Below, in pieces: positions 17,415 to 26,581 of a stretch of DNA of 64,000 nucleotides. Made by a program: the position numbers and the translations under genes. The stretch is taken from NCBI GenBank assembly GCA_951812645.1, contig CATOSM010000002.1, forward strand, positions 1-64,000, given 5' to 3'. The notes under the pieces were generated by a model. That model was not told the DNA's origin and ran no database searches. It saw nothing but the letters and a program-made list of their open reading frames with translations. This DNA is from an uncultured Candidatus Nitrosopumilus sp. Lineage in GTDB: Archaea; Thermoproteota; Nitrososphaeria; Nitrososphaerales; Nitrosopumilaceae. The stretch's first letter is position 1. Each line of letters opens with the position of its first letter.

Positions 17415-18125
17415 TCAAACACCTGCAAGCAGACTGTACAGCCGCACCTTTAATTCCAATTCCCTTATCAGGTATTTTTTCTTGTGAGACATGGCATGCT
17501 CACCAAACATTCCCTTAGGCGCCGAAAACACACATTCAGCAATCCAATGGTCCCCATGGCTCACGCCGTGCTTCCACACTCATAATTGAAAATTTGAGCT
17601 GGAACTCATTTCTTTCCTGGGGTGGCATTTTGTCTTGATTGATGATGTCTTTCCAACTAGTTATCGCTCTTATATCAAAAGAAGCCTCACAAGGTGGCAT
17701 TTTGTCTTGATTGATGATGTCTTTCCAACTAGTTATCGCTCTTATATCAAAAGAAGCCTCACAAGGTGGCATTTTGTCTTGATTGATGATGTCTTTCCAA
17801 CCTTGATTGCAGGCCGTACATTGGTATCGTAATACAGACATGGGGAATTATTTTCTGAATCATATGCGCCATCAGCTGGAACCTTGGTTACATTTGATTT
17901 GCACAATGCCTGCCCTACTAATTCTGGCAGACGTACAGCATCATGGGATGAACATCGGCAATTCTGAGTGAGACTGTTTTCTTGGCTTTAACATCGGCAC
18001 CAGCACGGATTTTTAGAAGTCCTTCTCTCATGTGCCATTTCTGTCTCATCAATTCACCCCTGCTTGCAACCCTGATTCCTGCACTGTCAATTGCCAGAAT
18101 GATTTCATTTTCTGAATCATTTGCA
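17415..18125 (-). pseudogene. Decayed DDE transposase (IS5/IS4-like, different from the local IS5 copies)
   Basis: The minus strand shows transposase segments in shifted frames: ILAIDSAGIRVASRGELMR and QKWHMREGLLKI (catalytic Asp region), then GAYDSENN and RPAIKVGKTSS, and lastly the C-terminal DHWIAECVFSAPKGMFGEHA. Frameshifts separate these, and a 72-bp tandem repeat has expanded inside the IKVGKTSS region. The 5' end is missing. Clearly non-functional. Confidence 0.7.
17621..17801. repeat. 72-bp direct tandem repeat, 2.5 copies
   Basis: The unit starts GGTGGCATTTTGTCTTGATT and begins at 17621, 17693 and 17765. The first two copies appear identical over 72 bases and the third covers the first 37. 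The length is a multiple of three, so a 24-residue repeat appears in open frames. It lies inside the decayed transposase. Confidence 0.9.
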
Positions 18126-18204
18126 GATCCATCAATTGGGATGTCAGGCCTGATCAGATCGTTATTTGTTCTACAATGTATGTAGTTTGAAAACAGAAAA
18201 AAGA

Positions 18205-18269
18205 GATTAGCGCGCTGGCCTAACCTACCTGAAAACTAGGGGATTTGGGTTCAACTCCCGACGGGTCCA
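18205..18269 (+). pseudogene. Partial tRNA-Phe-like gene (5' acceptor missing)
   Basis: From 18207 the sequence folds as a tRNA lacking its first bases: D-stem TTAG/CTAA, anticodon loop CTGAAAA (GAA, Phe) with four pairs and one C:C mismatch, 4-nt variable loop, T-arm TTGGG-TTCAACT-CCCGA, 3' acceptor strand CGGGTCC and A73. The 5' strand GGACCCG is absent; adenine-rich sequence stands there instead. It looks like a 3' tRNA fragment of the kind left by integration, not a working gene. Confidence 0.55.
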
Positions 18270-18460
18270 CACTGCAATGACACAATCCTGACCTCTACAA
18301 TTATGCATTAAATACAAATAACTACAGTACGTCATGGTGCTTTGTTTCATAACTAATTTTTTATTGAATTACGGCACAATAGGAAATTCTAATAAAAACA
18401 ACTGTTGATTTTTGATCCATATGAGATTATTTTCGTTATCTTTTAGCGAAAAAACATGCT

Positions 18461-18754
18461 ATGAAACACAGTAGTAGAGGCAGAAAAGTAATCAGGCCCG
18501 GTGCAAAAAGTGCCGTCCATCGGCATGATCATAAAAGATTACCTCATAGGATATCAGTATTTCTGATCATGTTTTTCATAAACTACATCCTAATACATGC
18601 ATTGAAAAAGACAAAGTCCTGCCCAAAATGTGGCATTAGGGTATATGATGATGATATAGAGTTTGTCTTTGGGTATCGCATATTTCGTGGCAAAACAATA
18701 CTGCAGTCATGGTGCAAAAACTGCCGTTCTCATAGCAAACCCAAGAAACACTAG
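18461..18754 (+). CDS. Small membrane protein with C-terminal zinc ribbon
   Basis: A 97-residue protein: a basic N-terminus, one hydrophobic helix (residues ~31-46, ISVFLIMFFINYILIHAL), then a zinc-binding pair of knuckles, CPKCG and WCKNCRS, about 30 residues apart, and a Lys-rich end. No family is recognised. It stands alone between the tRNA fragment and a beta-helix gene. The coding potential is supported by the paired Cys motifs. Confidence 0.55.
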   Translation: MKHSSRGRKVIRPGAKSAVHRHDHKRLPHRISVFLIMFFINYILIHALKKTKSCPKCGIRVYDDDIEFVFGYRIFRGKTILQSWCKNCRSHSKPKKH

Positions 18755-18869
18755 TATCTGCATATGTCACACAATAATAAAACAAATCAAACTAAAATAT
18801 ACCTGTATTGATAATGTCATATCCTATGTAATTTAGTGTTTGACTAATCACTCTAATTCCATAAATTAG

Positions 18870-18877
18870 TTTATTAA
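18870..18877 (+). promoter_or_regulatory. TATA box for beta-helix paralogue 2
   Basis: TTTATTAA is centred about 27 bases before ATG 18900, the same box and spacing as at 679 and 29410. Confidence 0.6.
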
Positions 18878-18899
18878 GAACCATGATAACTGGGTATCA

Positions 18900-20525
18900 A
18901 TGACAAAATTGACGACTATACAATATGCAATATTTATGATTGCAACACTGACCATACTGATTGCGGTACCTTCCGCGTATGCAGCCACAGTCAATGTGGA
19001 TGCATCATGTCAGGATGACGATGATGATGGCAGATGTAATGACGGAACGACATTCAAGAATCCTCGTACGGCATTTACGGCCGCAAATCGAGGCGATGTC
19101 ATAGTCATCGCCGATGGCAGATATCTTGACAGTGTGAATGATTACATTGTACTAAACAAACCTATCACACTAAAGTCTACAAATGGCGACCATGCCCAGG
19201 ATGACGTGATTTTTAACGGCACCGGAATCCGGATAAACGCAGACAATGTAAAGGTTCAGGGAATCGAGATTGTAGATGCGAGATCGCATGGAATATTTGT
19301 CGATCCGACCAGATCCAACATTGTTGTTGAGAACAACTACGTCAACAATACGCACAGATATGGCATAACAGGCGTTGGCAGCTCTGGTAATCCGCTATCG
19401 GTTAACATAATTGGCAATACCTTTGAGCATATCGGGTACAATGCACCTGATGGTAAAAAGCCGCTGTTTGCAAATGGCGACAAGGCCTCACAGCATGACA
19501 TGACTGCGATAATCTTTACGTGGCTTGCCAACTCTGAAATATCAGGAAACACGATTGACAAGACAACCTGGTCCGGAATAAACCTTGTTGACTCTTCTAC
19601 CATTTTGGTGAAGGATAATCTAATTAAGGATGTGCCAAAGAACGGAATCCAGATTGCGAAAATCGACAGTGTCAACAATACGATATCCGGCAACACCATA
19701 ATCAATGCAACCTTTGCCAATTCAACACATCGAGGCGGTGCCTTAATTGCAGACAATCTAAAGGGTGCAATCAGCCTTTCATCCTCGCTTGATACTCTGG
19801 TAGAGAATAATATTATCAGAGACAGCAGACACGGTATAATTCTATGTGATGGGGATTGCCATGCAACAACATTCGAGCCTGACACTTCTTCATATTCAGG
19901 CAAGCCTACTGCCAAGATAACAAAGAACACGTTTGACAATGTCCGAGGATTTGATATTATCAATGCCGTTGTAAATTATGTGCTTCCAGCCCCTCTGAAC
20001 TATTACGGGGATTCGCCTGACTTTGCCGCCGCCTTAAGCGGACCGGTACAGTATTCGCCGTACTATGCCGACTATGTCGGAGGTGAGATTCGCGCAATGG
20101 GGCCTGCCAAGCAGCAGTCACTTGCTGACGTACAGCGGACCGACATCTGCTCAATCGGCCTTGAAAGGTACAACCTGTACTTTGATGATGCCGCATGGGG
20201 AGCAGAATCCTCAGCAGAGAACAATGCCGTGCTCAACACCGGTGATATAGTACTTACCGGCGTGAAGATACAGACAGACGGATGGCTTGATGAGAAAGAC
20301 AATCCGGTAGCTGGGGCAAAGACCACAGTGGCTGACATACTTGTCGGCAACTTTTTGGACTTGCTAAGCACCAACGCTAACGGAGTTGACATGAATGCCA
20401 ACCTTCCGGCACCGGACACCGATGAAAAGCTGAATTTGCAGTTCACCCTTGACCTGACAGGCAAGGCAACCGGACCGGACAGTCAGATACGTGAAATAAT
20501 ATCATTTGCAGGTTCCTGCAGTTAG
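18900..20525 (+). CDS. Secreted right-handed beta-helix surface protein (paralogue 2)
   Basis: A 541-residue exported protein. The signal peptide (MTKLTTIQYAIF..., cut near SAYAA) is closely related to that of the 709 gene. A parallel beta-helix follows (about residues 50-370) with Asn-rich turns. The final domain runs from DICSIGLERYNLYF to the terminal Cys (SFAGSCS), sharing the two-Cys layout of the other paralogues but more diverged. The conserved upstream block seen before the 709 and 29440 genes is missing here except for the TATA box, so this copy split off earlier. The function is unknown; a cell-surface role is inferred. Confidence 0.8.
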   Translation: MTKLTTIQYAIFMIATLTILIAVPSAYAATVNVDASCQDDDDDGRCNDGTTFKNPRTAFTAANRGDVIVIADGRYLDSVNDYIVLNKPITLKSTNGDHAQDDVIFNGTGIRINADNVKVQGIEIVDARSHGIFVDPTRSNIVVENNYVNNTHRYGITGVGSSGNPLSVNIIGNTFEHIGYNAPDGKKPLFANGDKASQHDMTAIIFTWLANSEISGNTIDKTTWSGINLVDSSTILVKDNLIKDVPKNGIQIAKIDSVNNTISGNTIINATFANSTHRGGALIADNLKGAISLSSSLDTLVENNIIRDSRHGIILCDGDCHATTFEPDTSSYSGKPTAKITKNTFDNVRGFDIINAVVNYVLPAPLNYYGDSPDFAAALSGPVQYSPYYADYVGGEIRAMGPAKQQSLADVQRTDICSIGLERYNLYFDDAAWGAESSAENNAVLNTGDIVLTGVKIQTDGWLDEKDNPVAGAKTTVADILVGNFLDLLSTNANGVDMNANLPAPDTDEKLNLQFTLDLTGKATGPDSQIREIISFAGSCS

Positions 20526-20578
20526 CAGGGCCTCCCCAACATTTTTTGTCACCCGTTGCATTCTGATATGTTATTGTC

Positions 20579-20871
20579 AACTTATCCTAAAACCCTCCAA
20601 TACATCATGACGCATGCCAGATGCACAAACCCAAGACAGTTGTCACAGTTCCTCTCGCATCTGACTGCCGTCCTGTGAAGCCCGCACTTGAGCCAGGCAA
20701 AGAACCGCTCTACGACAAACCTTGTCTTGCCATAATTTTTTTGATTCCTGTTTTGTGCAACGTTCCTTGAGTTCCTTTTGTATGGAATGCAACAGTCAAT
20801 CCCATGGGATCTCGGATAGTTTCTGATGCATGCCGCATCGTATCCCTTGTCGGCATACACTGAGATGATCG
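20579..20871 (-). mobile_element. IS5 3'-end fragment
   Basis: One terminal repeat (AACTTATCCTAAAACC) and the last ~90 codons of the transposase remain on the minus strand (DKGYDAACIRNY...MMYWRVLG). The 5' half and the other terminal repeat are absent, so it is a truncated copy. Confidence 0.8.
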
Positions 20872-20981
20872 TGATGGAATGTCAATCCGCCTGTCAGGTT
20901 TCTGCATTCTTTCCATCCCTTAATTTTGTTTAACGCGTGGATTACTGCAAATGTAATGCTAAGGAATAACCGTTCAGTCAA

Positions 20982-21239
20982 TCATACAAACACAATCATA
21001 ACAATTGAGATTCTCAAATGTGTCTTTGGGATTATTACCGTTGATTCCTTTAGGGGAGTAAAATCAGAATGCTGTTTGGAGGATGTCAGTAGCTGCTTTC
21101 CCAAGTACTGATCAAAGAAAGGTTTGGCAAGTGATTCTACAAAATTTACATCTTCTTTTTCTGTTTGCACTTTTTTTTGCAACAGAATACAATGCTTGCA
21201 ATCCATGAAGGTTGCTGGCTTTCTGCAATATCGCATCAA
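20982..21239 (-). CDS. Hypothetical protein, possibly a fragment
   Basis: An 85-codon frame with a CKHC motif near the start and a helical, charged middle (KKVQTEKEDVNFVESLAKPF). I do not recognise it. It follows another hypothetical frame (21273-21593) on the same strand after a 33-base gap; both may be parts of one decaying locus. Confidence 0.3.
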   Translation of the reverse strand: MMRYCRKPATFMDCKHCILLQKKVQTEKEDVNFVESLAKPFFDQYLGKQLLTSSKQHSDFTPLKESTVIIPKTHLRISIVMIVFV

Positions 21240-21272
21240 GTGTCTGTACCATTTGATAATATTGTGCAGTCA

Positions 21273-21593
21273 TCAAATGTGAATGTGTGATTTAGAGACT
21301 CTAATATCTTCCGTGTTTTCAAATGAAAACAATTCCATCGTCTCAGATAAATTTGAAAGAAATGTTTCGATCAAAACCTTCTTCCCCTCCCTTTCGTCTG
21401 GATAAATTCCCCGGATGTCTCCTGACAAAAGTGTCGGTTGTTCTTTGCCAAAAAAGCATCCACTATTCCGATTAGTTCCAAAAACTGTCCTTATTCTGTA
21501 TTTGTGGAAAACTGATGGAAGTAGTGCGTCTGTGTACGCTTTTGTCAATCCAGCTTCAGTCATATCTGCCGTCTCGATTGTTGTACATTTCAT
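21273..21593 (-). CDS. Hypothetical protein
   Basis: A 106-residue frame from ATG 21593. The coherent-looking sequence extends about 22 codons upstream (DPNFVESSLKKLTEQKK) to a stop without an ordinary start, so the native start may have been lost. The centre reads SVFHKYRIRTVFGTNRNSG. No family was assigned. The frame looks genuinely coding in amino-acid composition. Confidence 0.4.
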   Translation of the reverse strand: MKCTTIETADMTEAGLTKAYTDALLPSVFHKYRIRTVFGTNRNSGCFFGKEQPTLLSGDIRGIYPDEREGKKVLIETFLSNLSETMELFSFENTEDIRVSKSHIHI

Positions 21594-21726
21594 CTTTTTT
21601 TGCTCAGTGAGTTTTTTGAGCGAGGATTCGACAAAATTAGGATCTGTTCTAACGTTTGATTCCTTCTACTTTTGTACAACGTTGCTTTCAGGTCCATACT
21701 ACACCCCTCCTATACTATGACAAGTT

Positions 21727-22050
21727 TTACAAAGCAGGGATAGGATCTTCGATTGCCCTTTGCATGGCCTGCTTCCCAATCTCATTATCCAGATCTTTGA
21801 ACTTCTGAATAAGTGTAGACTCTGGATTCAATGCATACAGTTGTGCTTTGCCATACTTTCTTGTAGTTTTTAGAAACCCAAACTCTAAAATTCCATCCCA
21901 GACCTTGTAAAATGTTGTTTTAGAAATACCTGTGTATTCTATAATCTCTTTTTTAGAATAGTCGCTCTCTTTGTTATCAAGAAAGAAGTCTATTATTCTT
22001 AGTTTAGGGGTATCCCCCATGTACTGTAGGAGTAGTGATTGGTCTTCCAT
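21727..22050 (-). CDS. Winged-helix transcriptional regulator
   Basis: A 107-residue wHTH protein. The recognition region is YSKKEIIEYTGISKTTFYKV (residues ~31-50), followed by a wing FLKTTRKYGKAQLYALNP and an Ile/Gln-rich C-terminal helix. It is divergent from the gene at 22113 with 62 bases between them, so it may control that gene and itself. Confidence 0.75.
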   Translation of the reverse strand: MEDQSLLLQYMGDTPKLRIIDFFLDNKESDYSKKEIIEYTGISKTTFYKVWDGILEFGFLKTTRKYGKAQLYALNPESTLIQKFKDLDNEIGKQAMQRAIEDPIPAL

Positions 22051-22112
22051 GGCAATAATATGATTTTAAATGTATTTAAATGTGAACTGACAAAGGTATT
22101 GTAAGCGAACAT

Positions 22113-22382
22113 ATGCTAACCGATGATGAAATTAAAGGTAGAATCATACGAAAACTCTACAGACGTGGAAATTGGGGTGCCAGTCATACCTCATTTGAGA
22201 ATCTCAAGAAAGGATTTACACAAAGAGATACCGGAAAACAGGGTTTTAAAAAAGTAGACAGAATGGGAGTGTCACTGATCAAAGAGAATCTGATCTTATC
22301 AAAACCTACAGGATATGGATTGGAAGTCAGTCTGAACCCCAAGATGATTGAGAGGATACAAGAATACCTGGAGGAAGAATAA
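22113..22382 (+). CDS. Small conserved hypothetical, winged-helix-like
   Basis: An 89-residue basic protein. Residues ~5-70 look like a DNA-binding winged helix (RIIRKLYRRGNWGASHTSFE, then GVSLIKENLILSKPTGYGLE). It starts 62 bases from a divergent regulator. The following frame begins directly after its stop, suggesting a two-gene transcript. The specific role is unknown. Confidence 0.6.
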   Translation: MLTDDEIKGRIIRKLYRRGNWGASHTSFENLKKGFTQRDTGKQGFKKVDRMGVSLIKENLILSKPTGYGLEVSLNPKMIERIQEYLEEE

Positions 22383-22383
22383 C

Positions 22384-22890
22384 TGTCTACCAAAAAACAA
22401 GCCAACGAAATTGTTGCGGAATTAAAAGAACAGCGAAAACATGATGATGAAGAAATTTTAGAATATCTGAAGGCATGTGAAATTACAGAACCAAAAGACA
22501 TGCTCAAAACAATAGATGTAACGCTACAGCATGAACCGTGCTTTAGTTTCTTCATGGGAAAAAATTTTACAAATTATGCAGAGGCAAGCAGCAATTTTTC
22601 TGAGATGGCTGTAGGGTTATCAAAGACAGACACGTTTGGGCATGATATTTCCAATCTGGAAAAACTTTATGAAGACGCCTCCTGAAACAGTAAGCTTGAA
22701 AAACTAGGAACAGCTAGATGAGTACAAAGCTGCATTAACGCTGGGATGGATACCTGGAGGGATGGGAAACACAGAGCCACAAAAACTCTGGACTATGATA
22801 CAAACAAAAAACCCGCTGTGAACGAACAGGTTTCATACGCATGTGCACTTTACAGGGTCTCACAAGACAAAAATTCCAAAAGGGTTTTTT
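22384..22890 (+). pseudogene. Decayed small gene following the 22113 gene
   Basis: Directly after the preceding stop, an open frame with no ATG at its head reads STKKQANEIVAELKEQRKHD and runs to 22685. Coding-like sequence resumes in other frames (PAVNEQVSYACALYRVSQDK near 22813-22872). This pattern suggests one longer gene broken by frameshifts. An in-frame ATG at 22500 would give only 61 residues. No family was recognised. Confidence 0.4.
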
Positions 22891-23048
22891 GACTTGTCAA
22901 TTTCGTATGCAAATTCTGATGAAAAAATCTCAGACATCATGCAACTGGGGCCCTGACGGTTTGGCTTAGCAGTGTAAAAAGAATTCAAATCTTTCTAACT
23001 AGATATGCAAAACACAATGAAGAAAATAAAAAACTTGTTTTACACAAT

Positions 23049-23319
23049 GTGTCTGCAATAATACGCCAAAATCCAAAACTGTGTTTTAATCTTCTCAAAA
23101 TTTGTTCTGGTACTGAAGAACACAGGTGTAGCAGAGATGACGCTTTTAGAATCATGGAACGTTCCAAATTGCAGTTATGCAAATTCTGTGATTCAGGAAA
23201 AATAATCAGGAAAGGAATCAAGAAAAACAAATCAGGTAACTTGCGGATATTCAAGTGTAAGGACTGCAAGAAAAGATTTGCTGCAAATTTTGGATTTGAG
23301 GGAAAACAAAACAATGATG
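23049..23319 (+). pseudogene. Transposase N-terminal zinc-ribbon remnant
   Basis: The frame contains LCKFCDSGKIIRKGIKKNKS and FKCKDCKKRFAANFGFEGK, the CxxC...CxxC ribbon and FxxNxGFE tail that open several IS transposases. The DDE domain is absent: a beta-helix fragment begins shortly after. Upstream residues (LTRYAKHNEENKKLV) may be unrelated. Confidence 0.5.
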
Positions 23320-23449
23320 GAACAATTACTGGTTGGTCTCTAAGACGTTACAGAACCACAATACTCCCACTACCGTAAACCAAACCAAAGACAACAGGTT
23401 TGTTGACCTGCGCGAAAAGCACATCATCAACGCCATTGCAGACTATGTC

Positions 23450-24022
23450 CTTATTGCAACGCACAACTATTACGGAGAAGCAAAGCCTGATTTTACGGCA
23501 ATATTGTTTGGTAATATACGCTACAATCCCTACTATGGTGATCCGGAATTCAAGGTGCTGGTAGATGACGGCACGGGGACGGTACAAAAGGCAACTGCGG
23601 ACCTTGACGTCTCAGACGTGTGCTCCATATCCCTTGGAAGCTACGTCATTGACTTTGCAGACGCAAAGTACGGCGCCACGTCTGGCATTGTGGAAAACCA
23701 GATCAAAAATGCCGGCAACCAGGACCTTGGGGAAATAAAGTTCACCTCTACCGGATGGCTAAAGCCTGACGGCACTGCCCTTTCCGGTGCCGTATCCAGG
23801 GTCGGCACCGATGTCGGCAATGCGACATCCTATACGCCCATCACCACTGCTCCTGCCGGCGTCAACTTTGATGATGCCGACTTTATCGGATCAAACGCGT
23901 TTCCAGTCCCAGGATCCCCTGATCCTGCACGGGTCGGCTTTGTGCTTGACCTTACACGTGTTGCAACGGGCGCCGGTGTCACCGTCACGGAATCCGTAAA
24001 CTATTCTGCAACCTGCAGCTAG
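23450..24022 (+). pseudogene. C-terminal fragment of a beta-helix surface protein (paralogue 4)
   Basis: From about 23450 the sequence closely matches the last ~190 residues of the 709 and 29440 genes (ATHNYYGEAKPDFTAILFG through YSATCS), including the last rung and the C-terminal two-Cys domain. No signal peptide or helix body is present. The frame opens at 23333 through unrelated sequence joined to a transposase remnant. The 3' flank (GGAATCAGACCGCACGGCC) is also shared with the 709 gene, so a duplicated segment rather than a gene was moved here. Confidence 0.75.
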
Positions 24023-24221
24023 GAATCAGACCGCACGGCCCCAAGGTACGGCAGTATGTCACTCAATCCTGTTGCTGCCTTTTGCAGTGCTGTAAAGTGA
24101 GGAATTCGCCTTTGCACAAGGATGTGTTTGTCACATTAATGAATGACTGTCCTCCAGAGATAGCATCAAATTCACAAATAAATCCTGAGTCTCAAAGTGT
24201 AAATGGCATTACTCAAAGGTA

Positions 24222-24404
24222 GTAGAATCGTTTCATAAGACATTGAAAAAAGAGTATCTGCTGTCTCATGAGTTTGCAAACTATCAGGAGGCTGAGGTTA
24301 TTTTAGAAAAAGCACGAATTGATTATGACCATTCCGGGATTCGCTCGTCTTTACGATATGTCGCACCGTATGAGTTTATGGAATTGCGGGAGATGAAAAC
24401 ATAA
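24222..24404 (+). pseudogene. IS3/IS481-like (rve) transposase C-terminal remnant
   Basis: A reading frame without a start gives VESFHKTLKKEYLLSHEF, then NYQEAEVILEKARIDYDHSG and SLRYVAPYEFMEL, the typical end of an integrase-core transposase including the catalytic Glu-adjacent helix. The rest is gone. Confidence 0.65.
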
Positions 24405-25687
24405 GCGAATCAGACCGTATGTAAAACAATGCAAAAAGTGGCACTGAAAACAGCGGCCCACTCCAACAAAAACACAATCCTCAAAGGTTTTTTGCGGCCA
24501 AATAACTGTAATTCTTTTTGAAACTATCTTGCTTTTCTAATTTTTAATTTTCAAGTGGTTTAGCTTTTAGGCGTAGTTTTGAGAATCTATTTAGAAATTA
24601 AAAACAGGTTTACAATCACCAAAATCTTAAATTTTTATAAAATTCAACTCTGTTTCCCAATTCTGCTTTACATATTCATTCTCAAAAGATACTATCCGAC
24701 AGTTCTAATTCCTCTCTTGTTGCAACGCAGCATCAATCACCAAATTATAAATCATAACTTGAATTTTATATCCCTTACAACATTGAATTATCCCAACTAC
24801 TGCATCATGAAACACAGCTGCTGCAACAATGATGATTGAACAAAAGGGTAACGATTTGATATTGGAGGAATCTACGCAATAAAACTAGTTTTGTTTTTAT
24901 TCTGTCAAGTGAAACGGTTAATTTCCATTCTGTCCATATGGCATTTAATTATGGTGATGTGCTAGTTGTACTTGACATGTGAACTCGTTCGCCTTTGAGT
25001 GGCCTTTTTTCTATTTTTCAGCAAATTTAGATGAGGTTTAACATTTGCACATAACAGCTAAATCCCAAAAACACTCCACACATACCGACCACAGAGTCAT
25101 TTTTCCAAAAATCATCAAAAAAGAGAGGGGCATAACGATCGTGCCTAATCGGACAACGCAATAGTACGCCACCAAGCTAGCTTGTCTAGAGTTGCGTGAT
25201 CTTTTTATGACATGAGTAAAAGCTAAAACCCCGGTTTGCCAAATCGATTTCGTGCGTAAAATCATGCTTTGTAAAGAGGGGTTGATCTTTTGTCCGTAAA
25301 TTAAATTTTTAACAAAAAATTGCACAAAATCAATCATTTCAAAAAGAAAGAAAATGATGTTTGCAGATTTTACATCCGCTGGCATTTTGTTTTTTGGTAT
25401 TTTCTGTGAGAATCATGACGTGATCATGTCCCCTCTTTTTCTGCTTCACAAAGCCACAACTTGTAGGTCTTGACCCTTGCATTTCTTGGCGCTTGACTGC
25501 ATGAATTCTTGTTTTTGACATTAAAGACTTGTCATAATGCTGTCCCTTTATGATGTAACAATTTAGGGATTGCGAATGATTAATCCATAAAAAACAGCAT
25601 ATCAAATCGGTCTAATTTTCATCACATTATCTTGATACATTGCATAGTTTTTTAGTCCGGTATCTATGCAATAACGCTCTGAATTTT
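24405..25687. other. Long gene-free stretch
   Basis: About 1.3 kb with no gene I can support. Several 80-115-codon frames exist on the minus strand (25038-25605) but show no motif and have unlikely composition. It probably consists of decayed accessory DNA. Confidence 0.4.
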
Positions 25688-25918
25688 TTACCTACAAAAA
25701 CACTCAAACCTTTGTAAAATACCCTTCTCTTGAGTATCACAATCATCTGATACTGTCCCAAGCAAACCAACTCGAATTTCCTTTAACGGTACTATGCCAT
25801 ATGTTGTTTCATCTGTTAGTGTAATATGGCTGCCTTTTTGCCGTACTGCCCTAAAACCAAATCTGCTACATGATATCTTGATCAGTGATCTTCCTGAAAT
25901 TGGCTAAAGTTTGCTCAA
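25688..25918 (-). pseudogene. HicA-like mRNA interferase relic
   Basis: The minus strand reads LSKL-stop-PISGRSLIKI, then GFRAVRQKGSHITL and GIVPLKEIRVGLL, matching the HicA double-stranded RNA-binding fold with its catalytic His in KGSH. An in-frame TAG sits five codons in and the usual VPLHKE motif lacks its His, so the toxin is dead. The TTG start overlaps the stop of the HicB-like frame upstream. Confidence 0.55.
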
Positions 25919-26070
25919 TTTCTTATTGTGCCAATTGCCTTTTCTTTAATTACTGATAAATGCAATTCCACCGCTTTTAGATAATCTGTTTCTGCTTCCT
26001 TTTTGGTCTTGCCTGAACTGTATGCCATCCCACATATCACGCCTGTGAAAGGGCGATGCCTCAAAATTCA
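25915..26070 (-). pseudogene. HicB-like antitoxin relic
   Basis: A short frame ending in TGA that overlaps the hicA-like TTG reads GMAYSSGKTKKEAETDYLKA and VELHLSVIKEKA, like the end of the HicB partial RNase-H fold (the segment with regularly spaced Glu/Ala that contacts HicA). The N-terminus is missing. The order hicB-hicA and the overlap support the pair. Confidence 0.45.
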
Positions 26071-26156
26071 GTCTACATACGGATTGTCCTGCCTAAATTT
26101 GGGTGGGATTTGGAAATAGGGTTTTAAGCAAAATTGGCTTATCGAACTTAACAAAT

Positions 26157-26540
26157 ATGGCTAACCAACTCTTGGAATTCAAAGAAATCATTAGATCAAA
26201 ACAGAATTCTAAAGCAAGAAAGACTGACAGGCAGACACGAAAACTACTGCTGTACCTGTTTACTAGTACTCGAGGGGGGTTTACACGATTACGAATAATC
26301 ATCCATCTTTTAGAGCAGCCATACAATACACATCAATTGGCCAAAGAACTGGAGCTTGATTACAAAGCAGTTCAGCATCACATGCAAGTACTTGAGAAAA
26401 ACAACATGGTTTCAAAAATTGGAGAAAAGTACGGGGCAATTTTTCACTTGTCCAATTTCCTTGAAATTAACATGGGTGCACTTGATGAGGCAATTGACAA
26501 ATTAGATAGAAAAATGAATCACACCAAAGTTTACATGTAA
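26157..26540 (+). CDS. Winged-helix (ArsR-like) transcriptional regulator
   Basis: From ATG 26157 a 127-residue protein. A basic N-terminal helix (RSKQNSKARKTDRQTRKL) precedes a wHTH: RLRIIIHLLEQPYNTHQLAK, LDYKAVQHHMQVLEKNNMVS, then a wing with KYGAIFHLS. The fold and spacing match archaeal ArsR/MarR-like repressors. The frame is open to a GTG at 26103, but the ATG is the better start. It lies 72 bases before glutamate dehydrogenase on the same strand, yet that gene has its own TATA box. Confidence 0.75.
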   Translation: MANQLLEFKEIIRSKQNSKARKTDRQTRKLLLYLFTSTRGGFTRLRIIIHLLEQPYNTHQLAKELELDYKAVQHHMQVLEKNNMVSKIGEKYGAIFHLSNFLEINMGALDEAIDKLDRKMNHTKVYM

Positions 26541-26581
26541 TTGGATTTTGGAATCTCCGATCTGAAATTTTGAACTAAACT

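Noticed and set aside
17621-17801. CRISPR array
   Set aside because: The units are contiguous and identical over their whole 72 bases, with no spacer-repeat alternation and only 2.5 copies.
17635-17832. Frames of 65-101 codons with 24-residue repeats at 17.5-17.8 kb as a repeat protein
   Set aside because: They are by-products of the 72-bp tandem repeat inside a decayed transposase; only the minus strand of the surrounding sequence shows homology, in broken frames.
24579-24839. 86-codon plus-strand frame as a gene
   Set aside because: Low-complexity AT-rich sequence with Ile/Leu/Asn-rich translation, no motif and no promoter signal.
25038-25605. Two minus-strand frames of 115 and 88 codons as genes
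   Set aside because: No motif, odd composition, mutual overlap in different frames, and no start signals; left as unassigned sequence.
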